NCBI RefSeq assembly: GCF_902168435.1
Contig: NZ_LR656170.1
Span: 164,928 to 228,927, forward strand
Length of the DNA: 64,000 bases
Reading direction: 5' to 3'
Source of the DNA: Bacillus marasmi
GTDB taxonomy: Bacteria > Bacillota > Bacilli > Bacillales > Cytobacillaceae
Of the stretch, positions 1 to 8,502 are shown piece after piece. A program made the translations under genes and the position numbers. The notes beneath the pieces were generated by a model. That model ran no database searches. It worked only from the letters and a program-made list of their open reading frames with translations, and was not told the origin of the DNA. Position 1 is the first letter of the stretch, and each line of letters opens with the position of its first letter.

Positions 1-399
1 CAATTTCTACTGTTCCAACATTGTGCATAGAAGCACTTTCATGAGTTGTGTTGAAAGTACCTGCGCCTGAACCTTGACCTAATACGTTATAGAAACCTAA
101 AGTACCGTCATGGCATGTTAAACACATATCAGCTTCAGTTTCTTCAAACTTTAATAGTGTTGCACTATCTCCGTTGTGGGTGCTGTGACAGTTACCACAA
201 GAGTTTGTATTGTTTTGGAAATTACCGTGTGTTTTGTGTTGGTTAACTTGACCGTTGTTATCGATCGTTCCAACATTTATTCCAGGAGCCGGGTTACTTG
301 GTGTTGGTGTAAACTCCTCAGCAGAAGCCATTAATGCAAAGAAGCTTACAAGGATAAGCGTCATAAGTGCAGTAAAGCTAAGTTTTAACTTACTCATTT
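1..399 (-). CDS. Secreted hexaheme-type cytochrome c, copy A (3' end outside window)
   Basis: The first 133 codons of a third tandem copy of the secreted multiheme cytochrome are visible. It begins MSKLKLSFTALMTL with a Sec signal peptide ending near ASA/EEF, and it has no lipobox cysteine. Two haem c motifs are in view (CGNCH and CLTCH); the complete paralogues downstream have six. The start is set by GGAGG about 10 bases upstream. The signal peptide is nearly that of copy B, but most of the mature part is identical in DNA to copy C, so the gene is a mosaic. The likely role is extracellular electron transfer or storage, by inference from haem content and secretion. The C-terminus cannot be judged. 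Confidence 0.85.
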
Positions 400-483
400 C
401 ATAAAAACCTCCCTAAAATTCTCTCTGTTTTCTCTCTTTAATCTCTCTTTATTCTCTAAATTTTAGATAGCACTTGTTTTCGG

Positions 484-495
484 CATCACCACCTT
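484..495 (-). promoter_or_regulatory. Second, far-upstream SD-like element, copy A leader
   Basis: On the minus strand this reads AAGGTGGTGATG, a one-base variant of the extended anti-16S sequence AAGGAGGTGATG. It lies 85 bases upstream of the copy A start codon, separately from the gene's own ribosome binding site. A GAGAGAA-rich purine tract lies between. The same element occurs at the same distance before copies B and C. Confidence 0.5.
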
Positions 496-666
496 TAAGG
501 AAAGAGTTTGAATTACTATCCGTGCAAGGAAAAAGCAGGATTACACTAGGGAGTTATGCAACGCTCTACTTGATCCATACTTTTTGGTCATATTAGCTTT
601 ATTTAGTTATCTAATTATTTTAGGTAATTAAATAAAGCTATTATTAGAAAAATCATCATAGCTAGA

Positions 667-699
667 AAACAAGGTAGTAATGTTATTACTACCTTGTTT
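667..699 (-). terminator. Rho-independent terminator after copy B
   Basis: Perfect 15-base arms (AAACAAGGTAGTAAT and its complement) enclose a 3-base loop. On the minus strand the stem is followed by a short T run. It lies 35 bases past the copy B stop, so copy B and copy A are probably separate transcription units. The rest of the 400-733 gap holds the copy A leader, and no further gene was seen there. Confidence 0.75.
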
Positions 700-733
700 C
701 ATTTAAAGAGCTAACAAATAGTTAAACTATTTA

Positions 734-1900
734 TTATTTAATATTAGATTTTTCGTTAAATGTTGGAGTCCAGCCGTGTCTTGAACTCCATACCCAGTTC
801 CAAAGTTCACCAGTTCCTGCAACAGGATCTCCTACTTGTTCTGGCATTGGAACTAACACATCGTAAAGTTTCTCTTTTTCAGCTTGTGGAACTTCAATAT
901 GGCCAACAAGACCTTCATTGTGGCTAGATGTGTGGCATGTATAACATACAGCCATGTTAGTGTACTTCTTAAGTGAAGAACCACCAACACTGATGTCTTT
1001 CATGTATTCTTTAGCAACAGCTTCAGTCCAGCCTTCGCCGCCTTCTTCAACTGGCTTCATGTAATCTGCAATTGTTTTACCGGCAACATCTTTAAGAAGT
1101 CTAATGTCAGTACCGTGAGCGTAGTGACAGCTAGCACAGCTACGTCCAGCCGAAGAGCTGTTTGTAGTATGTGAGTAATGGCCAAGCGCAGTTTGCGATC
1201 CACTTCCAGTATCATAAGTGTCATGACAAGTAGCACAGAAATTAGCATATGTTACTTTATCAGTACTTCCTAAAGGACCTTTTGAAGTTGTAATCTTTAA
1301 TCCAGAATTTGTAGAGCTGCTGTTGATATCTTCAAAAGCAGGATCTGGAGTTAAATCCAATTTAATTGGTGTTGTTGAATATGTAACACCAGCAACAGTT
1401 GTTTTTAATAAACGGTCATTTGTAGAACCGTGTGGATTGTGACAGCTAGAGCATTGTAATTCGTCTGTATTAGTTGCGGCATCAAGCGCACCAGGTGCTG
1501 AACCAATTGCTACTGTACCAACATCGTGCATGGAAGCACTTTCATGAGTTTCATTGAATGTACCTGCACCTGAACCAGTACCTAATACGTTATAGAAACC
1601 TAAAGTACCATCATGGCATGTTAAACACATATCGGCTTCAGTTTCTTCAAACTTTAATAGTGTTGCACTGTCACCATTGTGAGTGCTGTGACAGTTACCA
1701 CAAGAGTTTGTATTGTTTTGGAAGTTACCGTGTGTTTTGTGTTGATTCACTTCACCATTGTTATCGATTGTACCAACATTAATCCCTGGTGCTGGATTGC
1801 TTGGAGTTGGAACGAATTCCTCAGCTGAAGCCATCATTGCAAAGAAGCTTACAAGGATCAACGTCATTAGTGCTGTAAAGCTAAGTTTTAACTTGCTCAT
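734..1900 (-). CDS. Secreted hexaheme cytochrome c, copy B
   Basis: A protein of 388 residues with a Sec signal peptide (about residues 1-26, cleavage near ASA/EEF) and six CXXCH haem motifs: CGNCH, CLTCH, CSSCH, CATCH, CASCH, CYTCH. Some pairs resemble the doubled-CXXCH family. There is no C-terminal anchor, sortase signal or lipobox, so the mature protein should be released or wall-associated. An in-frame extension to 2053 exists, but the start at MSKLKLSF is preferred because GGGAGG lies just before it and it aligns with copies A and C. It differs from copy C by a C-terminal insertion (around NEGLVGHIEVPQAEKEK). Likely an electron carrier outside the membrane; the redox partner is unknown. 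Confidence 0.88.
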   Translation of the reverse strand: MSKLKLSFTALMTLILVSFFAMMASAEEFVPTPSNPAPGINVGTIDNNGEVNQHKTHGNFQNNTNSCGNCHSTHNGDSATLLKFEETEADMCLTCHDGTLGFYNVLGTGSGAGTFNETHESASMHDVGTVAIGSAPGALDAATNTDELQCSSCHNPHGSTNDRLLKTTVAGVTYSTTPIKLDLTPDPAFEDINSSSTNSGLKITTSKGPLGSTDKVTYANFCATCHDTYDTGSGSQTALGHYSHTTNSSSAGRSCASCHYAHGTDIRLLKDVAGKTIADYMKPVEEGGEGWTEAVAKEYMKDISVGGSSLKKYTNMAVCYTCHTSSHNEGLVGHIEVPQAEKEKLYDVLVPMPEQVGDPVAGTGELWNWVWSSRHGWTPTFNEKSNIK

Positions 1901-1984
1901 TTCAAAATACCTCCCTATAATTCTCTCTTTTTCTCTCTTTTTCTCTCTTTTTTCTTTAAAAATCCTGGTAGCGCAAGTTTTCTG

Positions 1985-1996
1985 CATCACCTCCTT
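1985..1996 (-). promoter_or_regulatory. Second, far-upstream SD-like element, copy B leader
   Basis: The minus strand reads AAGGAGGTGATG, a complete complement of the 16S rRNA 3' end, 85 bases upstream of the copy B start. It is only two bases from an ATG, too close for normal initiation. The purine-rich (GAGAGAAAAA) spacer follows. It resembles the STAB-SD type of mRNA-stabilising site known from Bacillus thuringiensis cry3A. A CCTCCC stretch at 2031-2040 on the same strand could pair with it. Confidence 0.55.
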
Positions 1997-2273
1997 AAAG
2001 GAAAAATAAGCGTTATGTCTAGTAGTAGTTACACGGGAGGAATATAACGCCACACATAATCCTTTTATTAAAAAAATCTTATTTCCATTTAGGCATCCAA
2101 TTATATTAAGATAACTAAATCGAAGTAAGATTTCTGGAGAAATACTATATTATCCAACAAACATATTTCGACTATTTCACCCTTTAAATATATCAATATA
2201 ATCAAGTTTCGGTTTGTCTTTTTTTGCGAAAAATTTTACAATTTGTTGGCAAAGCAACATTTATACGATGTAA

Positions 2274-2305
2274 AACAAGGTAGTAATATATATTACTACC
2301 TTGTT
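2274..2305 (-). terminator. Rho-independent terminator after copy C
   Basis: A perfect 32-base palindrome (16-base arms, AACAAGGTAGTAATAT and its complement) is followed by TTTT on the minus strand, 50 bases past the copy C stop. It shares the ACAAGGTAGTAAT stem with the terminator after copy B, so the whole gene-terminator unit was duplicated. The remainder of the 1901-2356 gap is the copy B leader and AT-rich sequence without a visible gene. Confidence 0.75.
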
Positions 2306-2356
2306 CCATCCCAACATTGTTAAGAGCTAACAAATAGTAACCTATTTGTTGTCTAA

Positions 2357-3466
2357 TTATCTAATGTTAGCCTTCTCATTGAATGTTGGGATATATTTGT
2401 TATATCTTGAGCTCCATACATAGTTCCAAAGTTCGCCAGTACCAGCATTTGGATCTCCAACTTGAGCTGGCATTGGAGTATCAAGCGGATGGCTTGAAGT
2501 GTGGCAAGTCCAGCATACAGACATGTTAGTGTATTTCTTAAGCGCAGAACCACCAGCACTTACGTCTTTCATGTAATTAATTGCTGTTTCTTCAGTCCAA
2601 CCTTCTCCGCCGTCTGCAACTGATTTTGTGTAATCTGCAATTGTTTTACCTGCAGCATCTTTTAGAAGTGTAATATCAGTACCATGAGCATAGTGACAGC
2701 TTGCACAGTTACGTCCAGCTGAAGAGCTGTTTGTAGTATGCGAATAATGACCTAGTGCAGTTTCTTTTCCGCTGCCAGTATCATATGTGTCATGACAAGT
2801 AGAACAGAAGTTAGCGTAGTTTACTTTATCAGTGCTACCTGCAGGTCCAACTGATTTTGTAATCTTTAAGCCAGAATTTGTTGAGCTGCTGTTGATAGCT
2901 GCAAAAGCAGGATCTTCAGTTAACTGTAATTTGATTGGTGTTGTTGTATAAGTTACACCTGCAACAGTTGTTTTTAATAGACGATCGTTTGTAGATCCGT
3001 GAGGATTGTGACAGCTAGAGCACTGTAACTCCTCTGTTGATGTGTTGTCTAATGCACCAGGAGCCGAACCGATTTCTACTGTTCCAACATTGTGCATAGA
3101 AGCACTTTCATGAGTTGTGTTGAAAGTACCTGCGCCTGAACCTTGACCTAATACGTTATAGAAACCTAAAGTACCGTCATGGCATGTTAAACACATATCA
3201 GCTTCAGTTTCTTCAAACTTTAATAGTGTTGCACTATCTCCGTTGTGGGTGCTGTGACAGTTACCACAAGAGTTTGTATTGTTTTGGAAATTACCGTGTG
3301 TTTTGTGTTGGTTAACTTGACCGTTGTTATCGATCGTTCCAACATTTATTCCAGGAGCCGGGTTACTTGGTGTTGGTGTAAATTCTTCAGCTGAAGCCAT
3401 TGCTGCAAAAATGCTCATCATAATAAGCATTACTAGCGCAGAAAAGCCAATCTTGACCTTACTCAT
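2357..3466 (-). CDS. Secreted hexaheme cytochrome c, copy C
   Basis: A protein of 369 residues with signal peptide (MSKVKIGFSALVML..., cleavage near ASA/EEF) and six CXXCH motifs: CGNCH, CLTCH, CSSCH, CSTCH, CASCH, CWTCH. It is very similar to copy B over the mature region, and 311 bases of it are identical to copy A. The signal peptide differs from the other two. It starts at ATG 9 bases after GGGAGG. The NHL gene ends 113 bases upstream on the same strand, so it may be read through from the upstream operon as well as having its own leader element. Likely an exported electron-transfer protein; no anchor is visible. Confidence 0.88.
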   Translation of the reverse strand: MSKVKIGFSALVMLIMMSIFAAMASAEEFTPTPSNPAPGINVGTIDNNGQVNQHKTHGNFQNNTNSCGNCHSTHNGDSATLLKFEETEADMCLTCHDGTLGFYNVLGQGSGAGTFNTTHESASMHNVGTVEIGSAPGALDNTSTEELQCSSCHNPHGSTNDRLLKTTVAGVTYTTTPIKLQLTEDPAFAAINSSSTNSGLKITKSVGPAGSTDKVNYANFCSTCHDTYDTGSGKETALGHYSHTTNSSSAGRNCASCHYAHGTDITLLKDAAGKTIADYTKSVADGGEGWTEETAINYMKDVSAGGSALKKYTNMSVCWTCHTSSHPLDTPMPAQVGDPNAGTGELWNYVWSSRYNKYIPTFNEKANIR

Positions 3467-3551
3467 TGATGAAACCTCCCTAATTATCTCTTCTTTTCTC
3501 TTTTAACTGGTCCTTTATTGTCTATATCAACCATATATACTACTTTTCTAA

Positions 3552-3563
3552 CATCACCTCCTT
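3552..3563 (-). promoter_or_regulatory. Second, far-upstream SD-like element, copy C leader
   Basis: AAGGAGGTGATG on the minus strand, 86 bases upstream of the copy C start, directly after the NHL gene stop. The ATG in it opens only a four-codon frame (MLEK), arguing against a conserved leader peptide. Confidence 0.5.
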
Positions 3564-3579
3564 AAAGGAAGGAAATCTA

Positions 3580-4548
3580 TTAATAAAAGACAGAGACTCT
3601 TTGATTAATAGTGTCTGTTACAAAGATGGTTCCTCTTTCATCTACATAAAGGCCGTTTGGAAGATACAACTGATCATTATTTGATCCCATTCCACCTAGG
3701 ACATTTTCTTGATTCCCGTCTTTGTCATATACATAAATATTGTGAGAAAGATTGTTTACGATATAAACGTTGCCTCTACCATCAACACCGATACCTCTTG
3801 GATTAACAAAGCTAGATTGCCCTTTGCCATCCTTCGAACCATTGATAATTTTTTCAAACTTTCCATCTTTATTGAAGACTTGTACACGGTTATTTCCGGA
3901 ATCACTTACGTATACGTTTTGATCTTCATCGACTGCTACACTGTTTGGAGCAATAAATTGACCCTCACCTGTACCAGCTCCACCGATTTCAGCTACTTTT
4001 TCTCCATCAAGTCCAAACACAAAAACTTTATGTTTCTCAATATCTGTTACGTATATTTTGTTATCAACAATTCTTAATCCACCTGGTGCTTTAATTAGCG
4101 TTTCTTTACCTGTTTCTTTGAAATAGTGCTGGAATTCACCTTTAGAGTTAAAAACAGAGATTTTTCCATTATACATATCCGCTACATATACATTTCCTTG
4201 TTCATCGCCATCTATTCCATAAGGAAATTGAAACTCCCCTTCTTTTGTTCCTTTTTTACCAAACTTAGTTATTGGAGTTCCAGATTGGTCGAAAACTTGA
4301 ATTTGCTTGTTACCAGTATCAGACACATAAATGTATTCGCCGACTTTCGCTACATCCATAGGTTTTTTAAGCGGTTCTTCAAATGTACCGAAAATCGTTG
4401 ATCTGAATTCAACTTCTCCAGTCGGATTTGCAGATGCAACAATTGGCTTAACCTTAGCTTGTAGATCCAAGAAATAGATACCTGCATAAAGCGCTACTGT
4501 TAGTCCAACCACTGTGCTCATCCATATATATACTGTTTTCTTTTTCAA
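3580..4548 (-). CDS. Membrane-anchored NHL-repeat beta-propeller protein
   Basis: 322 residues. An N-terminal membrane segment (about residues 8-27) is followed by repeated NHL units with patterns such as YVSDTGNKQIQVFD, VYVADMYNGKISVF, VYVSDSGNNRVQVF and IFVTDTINQRVSVF, enough for a six-bladed propeller outside the membrane. The start is TTG with GGGAG about 10 bases upstream. It lies 35 bases after the TPR gene and is followed by the hexaheme genes, probably in one transcript. NHL propellers usually act as protein- or glycan-binding scaffolds. A role in docking or assembling the neighbouring cytochromes is inference from position. Confidence 0.8.
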   Translation of the reverse strand: MKKKTVYIWMSTVVGLTVALYAGIYFLDLQAKVKPIVASANPTGEVEFRSTIFGTFEEPLKKPMDVAKVGEYIYVSDTGNKQIQVFDQSGTPITKFGKKGTKEGEFQFPYGIDGDEQGNVYVADMYNGKISVFNSKGEFQHYFKETGKETLIKAPGGLRIVDNKIYVTDIEKHKVFVFGLDGEKVAEIGGAGTGEGQFIAPNSVAVDEDQNVYVSDSGNNRVQVFNKDGKFEKIINGSKDGKGQSSFVNPRGIGVDGRGNVYIVNNLSHNIYVYDKDGNQENVLGGMGSNNDQLYLPNGLYVDERGTIFVTDTINQRVSVFY

Positions 4549-4583
4549 TGGTGGTCATCTCCCTTTTTAAGCTATCCCATTCA

Positions 4584-5267
4584 TTATTTTTTCGCCAATT
4601 TTTCTAATGCTTCTGCTGCTGGCTTGTACATAGGATCATAGCTCAATGCTTCCTTATAGAGCTTTTCAGCATCCTTGGATTTTCCTTGGTCTTCAGCTAC
4701 CTTACCAATTTCAAAAATAATGTCAGTATTCGCTGGCATGATTTTATTTGCTTCCTCTAGGGCAACTAATGATTCGTCATATTTCTTTAATTGACGTAAA
4801 ACCATACCTTTTAAAAGGAAACCTTTATAATCTCTTGGAGCCAGATCTGATGCTTTTTTCGCTTGCTTTAGAGCGTCGTTGTAGCGTTCTTGATCTGCGT
4901 AAACAAGGCCTAAGTTAAAATATGCTGAAACGTTTTCCTTGTCTAAATCAACCGCTAATAACAACTGTTTAACTGCTTCTTCATTTTTATCATTCAAGTG
5001 ATAAGTATATCCAAGGTTGACCCGATTCATAGAATCATTTGGTTTCTTACTAACTTCGTTTTTATAGTATTCAAGCTGTTGAGCTAATCTTGTATCTTCT
5101 TGTTTCCATAGATATTTATCACTGATCAAATATCCCGCAACCAAGCTAATGATTAGCGTGGCAATTATCATCGAAATCCCTGTTAATTTTGAAAAGTGAT
5201 TATTTTTCGATGGTGTTCCTTCATTTTTTTCCTGGTTATCTATTTTCGGGAGTTCTTGTGCTTGCAT
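4584..5267 (-). CDS. Membrane-anchored tetratricopeptide (TPR) protein
   Basis: 227 residues: a short hydrophilic N-terminus, one membrane segment (around TGISMIIATLIISLVAGYLI), then TPR motifs with the usual spacing (for example NLGYTYHLNDKNEEAVKQ, NLGLVYADQERYNDALKQ). The start at MQAQELPK is chosen because AGGAGG lies 6 bases upstream; an in-frame ATG seven codons earlier has no good site. Charge distribution suggests the TPRs are outside. TPR proteins near multiheme cytochromes can help cytochrome assembly, but here that is inference from the neighbourhood. Confidence 0.8.
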   Translation of the reverse strand: MQAQELPKIDNQEKNEGTPSKNNHFSKLTGISMIIATLIISLVAGYLISDKYLWKQEDTRLAQQLEYYKNEVSKKPNDSMNRVNLGYTYHLNDKNEEAVKQLLLAVDLDKENVSAYFNLGLVYADQERYNDALKQAKKASDLAPRDYKGFLLKGMVLRQLKKYDESLVALEEANKIMPANTDIIFEIGKVAEDQGKSKDAEKLYKEALSYDPMYKPAAEALEKLAKK

Positions 5268-5369
5268 AAGTATCCTCCTCATATTCATGAGTTATTTTGT
5301 TATGAATCTGCCATAACTGAGCATTATGACAGATTCAATCTTTATTTTTATCCGCCAGTATATTTCAAA

Positions 5370-6524
5370 CTACTTATGGCACCTCGTACACGATTTCTGA
5401 ATATGACATTGGTAGCATGTTTTATCTGGCTTCTTTTGTGTTGCAGGTACTTTCACAGGATGCGATGTACGCCAAGTTTCTAAGTGGTCTTTTGAGTGAC
5501 AAGTTGCGCAAACTACCTTGTTTTGCGACGTGCTTACCGTATTATCATTATCATGACAAACGGAACAGGTTTCTTTGTTTTTGGTAGCATAACTTCCATG
5601 ATTACTTATTAAATCAGGTGTATGGCTGGCTGGCCGCTTGTTATGGCAGTCAACACAGAATGAATTTTCTTTTGAATAACTGATATGGCTCTTTTTCGAA
5701 GTTTGATTATCTTGACCTAGAAATTGATCAATTACAGATGGCTCTTCAAAGCCTTCCAACTTGTTTGTAGACATATCTTTGTGACACTTATGACACTGGG
5801 AAAGCTCAGTTTTTGCTAATTCGCCGTGTTTCCCATTCACAAACGATGCTTCCTTATGGCTTTCTGGTACCATTCCAGTTGAGTGACAGGCACTACATTC
5901 AATGGTTACATCTTTTGCTTTATGACACTCGATACAAGTATCCATGTTTGGCTTTACATACTTCATATCGCTCATTGCATTTGCGCCAATTGTCGAATTC
6001 CATTTTTCATAATCAGCTTTGAAAGTCATTTTTCGATCATCGATATTACCGTGTGCTGTACCAGCGTGACATTCCACACACTTAACATCATTCTCTTTGT
6101 GATTTACGTGATCAACAATGATATCCCCTGAAACTGAAAACTCACGTTTGAAAACATTGTGACATTTCTCACATGACTCATCAGGGACCTGATCGGGCAT
6201 ACGGATTGGAGCGATGTATTTGCCTGTTTGCTTTTTATAGACCTCAACTAAGCCATTCGCCTTCGCTTTTGCGTATTCTTCCACACCGGACTGAATGTGA
6301 CATTGAACGCAATCCACTTCACTATGACTGGATGCTTCCCATGTATAAAACTCCGGTTTCATCTCGTGACAGGAGGAGCAGAACTCTGAACTTGATGTAG
6401 TTTCTACTCCAACGGCCCCGATTGAGAAGAAGACGACAATGAAAAACAGAGCTACTGTTAGATACTTATACAATTTGTAGCGATTCCTAGCAGGAGAGGT
6501 CTGTTTCATTTGTTCTTCTTCCAT
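5370..6524 (-). CDS. Membrane-anchored dodecaheme cytochrome c (NapC/NirT-like N-terminus)
   Basis: 384 residues with one N-terminal membrane helix (about 23-41) and twelve CXXCH motifs: CSSCH, CVQCH, CEKCH, CVECH, CIECH, CSACH, CHKCH, CVDCH, CSVCH, CATCH, CYQCH, CTRCH. The first four follow the NapC/NirT layout (FCSSCHEM, then HSEVDCVQCH), the family that takes electrons from menaquinol. The last two lie in the final 15 residues. AGGAGG sits 8 bases before the ATG. It starts 38 bases after the decaheme gene, implying one operon. It is probably a longer wire reaching into the wall; the acceptor is unknown. Confidence 0.85.
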   Translation of the reverse strand: MEEEQMKQTSPARNRYKLYKYLTVALFFIVVFFSIGAVGVETTSSSEFCSSCHEMKPEFYTWEASSHSEVDCVQCHIQSGVEEYAKAKANGLVEVYKKQTGKYIAPIRMPDQVPDESCEKCHNVFKREFSVSGDIIVDHVNHKENDVKCVECHAGTAHGNIDDRKMTFKADYEKWNSTIGANAMSDMKYVKPNMDTCIECHKAKDVTIECSACHSTGMVPESHKEASFVNGKHGELAKTELSQCHKCHKDMSTNKLEGFEEPSVIDQFLGQDNQTSKKSHISYSKENSFCVDCHNKRPASHTPDLISNHGSYATKNKETCSVCHDNDNTVSTSQNKVVCATCHSKDHLETWRTSHPVKVPATQKKPDKTCYQCHIQKSCTRCHK

Positions 6525-6562
6525 CTTTGAATCCTCCTGTTTTCATACATCGTTATTTAAAG

Positions 6563-7864
6563 CTACTTCTCACCTTTAAATCCAGTTCTGTGGCAGAATT
6601 CGCAATAAACATCGGTTGGGGCATCAGTAACTTCGCCTTCGTTAACCTTTGTTCGATCGTGACACACTAAGCAGTTTTCTTTATCTTGATTGGTTTGTGC
6701 CTTGCCGGCATGCTGTGTTAACCACGCATCGCTATCTCCATGACTTGTCGGACGTTCAGCGTGACATGCACTACAGAATTGATTTTTGCGAGAATCAGTT
6801 TTTACTACATTAATATTTTTTGTGTATTTCTCTTTCCCAGTACCGTTTAATAGTTCATTAATATCTTGTTTCGCAAACACTTTAATCCATTTTGAATCAG
6901 TATGACAGTTGATGCACTTATCAAACTCTTCTACTGCATTGCTACCATGATTTTGATTCCAATCTGCAGTTTGGTGAGTCTTAGGTGTATCAATTTCTGT
7001 ATGACATGTTTTACATTCCATTGAAAGCTTAACTTCATCATTTGCTTGCTTACCAACTGCTTGAAGGATGATATCTTGAGTCTTTTTATGAGATTCCTTC
7101 ACTTCGGCAGCTTCTGCCTTATGCTCTTCTTTCTTACCATGGTTGCTTTCTGGTAAGCTATAAGCGATATCCTCCCAAGGCTTTTTACCTTGATTTACTT
7201 GGTTGTGACAGTCAATACATGTTCCCATGTTTGGTGCCATGTACTCTTTGCCCATTAGCTTTTCAGCAACTTCAGGAGTCCATTTGTCTAAGTTTTCCTG
7301 TGTATTTAATCCGCGTTCAACCACTTTAGCATGTGCTACACCGCTGTGGCAGGTAATACAAGGAATTCCTTCATCAATATGTTCTTTGTGGTTTACCTTC
7401 AAATCTCCCGTTGCCGTTACTAGACGATTTTCCGAGTGACACTGTACACAGTTCACATTTTCAACTGCATCCGTTTGTGCAATTGGATCTGGTGGTCCTA
7501 CAATATGGTAGTAAACTTCTTTTAAAGCATAGACTTTATGCACCATAGTATTTACCATACCTGGATTGACGTGACACTGAACGCAAGAAATTTCACTGTG
7601 AGCACTCGCTTCAAACGTGATATGCTCTGGCCCCATCTCATGACAAGCTTTACAAAACGATGGAGTCGATGTCGCTTCAATAGCTCCATACACTGTTCCT
7701 AACATCGCAATGAATACAAATAATGACGCAAATAGTAATTTCCAACGGTTAACTGGATTTTTCCAATCAGTTTCTTTGATCTTTCCTATTAACCTTTTAA
7801 TCGCTCCAGGCTTTTTTTCGGCTGGATTACCTTCTGGGTTCTTTTTCTTTCTCCAAAAAGCCAC
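6563..7864 (-). CDS. Membrane-anchored decaheme cytochrome c (NapC/NirT-like)
   Basis: 433 residues starting at GTG, with AAAGGGTGA upstream and ATG absent at the aligned position. A basic cytoplasmic N-terminus is followed by one membrane helix (about 43-61) and ten CXXCH motifs: CKACH, CVQCH, CVQCH, CITCH, CIDCH, CKTCH, CINCH, CSACH, CLVCH, CEFCH. A Lys/Glu-rich linker lies between motifs five and six. The first four motifs fit the NapC/NirT quinol-oxidising module. It is a clear paralogue of the gene at 8503-9837, including the C-terminal HRTGFKGE signature. It heads the operon running through dodecaheme, TPR and NHL genes. Likely menaquinol-dependent electron export. Confidence 0.87.
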   Translation of the reverse strand: MAFWRKKKNPEGNPAEKKPGAIKRLIGKIKETDWKNPVNRWKLLFASLFVFIAMLGTVYGAIEATSTPSFCKACHEMGPEHITFEASAHSEISCVQCHVNPGMVNTMVHKVYALKEVYYHIVGPPDPIAQTDAVENVNCVQCHSENRLVTATGDLKVNHKEHIDEGIPCITCHSGVAHAKVVERGLNTQENLDKWTPEVAEKLMGKEYMAPNMGTCIDCHNQVNQGKKPWEDIAYSLPESNHGKKEEHKAEAAEVKESHKKTQDIILQAVGKQANDEVKLSMECKTCHTEIDTPKTHQTADWNQNHGSNAVEEFDKCINCHTDSKWIKVFAKQDINELLNGTGKEKYTKNINVVKTDSRKNQFCSACHAERPTSHGDSDAWLTQHAGKAQTNQDKENCLVCHDRTKVNEGEVTDAPTDVYCEFCHRTGFKGEK

Positions 7865-7952
7865 TGATGTTCACCCTTTCTGCTGTTTATCTAGTTATTT
7901 TATCTATGGTTTTTACCTCTCTAATGGTAGTATCCATTATGTAAGCGATTTT

Positions 7953-7975
7953 TCCAAATGGACAATTTGTGAAAA
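7953..7975 (-). promoter_or_regulatory. Candidate activator site and promoter of the decaheme operon
   Basis: The minus strand has TTTTCACAAATTGTCCATTT, then a -35-like TTGGAA, 17 bases, and a -10-like GATACT. The TCCA-TGGA palindrome plus TTTTCACAA block recurs before the second decaheme gene. The remainder of the 7865-8289 gap is AT-rich and shows no gene. Confidence 0.45.
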
Positions 7976-8289
7976 AAACTGTTATTTAAATCGCTTTTAA
8001 TTGACACTGCCGCCGCAGTAAAAAACATTAGGGTGATGAAAAACTATTAAATCAACATTCAGCAACTTTAGGAGATGATTAACAACTTGATAGTGTTGTT
8101 TACCCTTTTCGTATAAATTATATCGATAACATAAAGATAACCTAGCGAAAACACACAAAAAACACATAAAAATGGCAGATAGGAAACAAATATGTTTACA
8201 CTGTGTGAACTTTGTTACAGAATTTCGAAAAACTCTTTATGTAGCTAATACTACGAATCCAATCTCTCAATTTATATTGAAATAATACT

Positions 8290-8333
8290 AAAAAAGGAAG
8301 GTGGCAATCCTTTTCATCAAGATTACCACCTTC
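8290..8333 (-). terminator. Rho-independent terminator after the second decaheme gene
   Basis: On the minus strand GAAGGTGGTAATC pairs with GATTGCCACCTTC (one G-T pair), followed by CTTTTTT. It lies about 170 bases past the stop of the 8503-9837 gene, separating the two decaheme transcription units. Confidence 0.75.
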
Positions 8334-8502
8334 ATAACTTATTTAGCTCAATCGCATTAACTCTTAAACCACGGTTATTTTGTAAATATCTAAGTATAAT
8401 TCAACTGATATTTCCAAATCCTCGAATCATTATTCTTTTTACTCGGAATAAGAATTCACAAACTTCTTATTATTTCGTGATCATCTGTCTTTCTAAGATG
8501 GA

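Noticed and set aside
1985-1987. ATG after the far SD-like element as a leader peptide start
   Set aside because: The SD-ATG gap is only two bases and the three possible peptides are unrelated in length and sequence.
1901-2053. In-frame N-terminal extension of hexaheme copy B
   Set aside because: It would place a basic, low-complexity stretch before the signal peptide. The aligned starts of copies A and C and the GGGAGG site support the shorter form.
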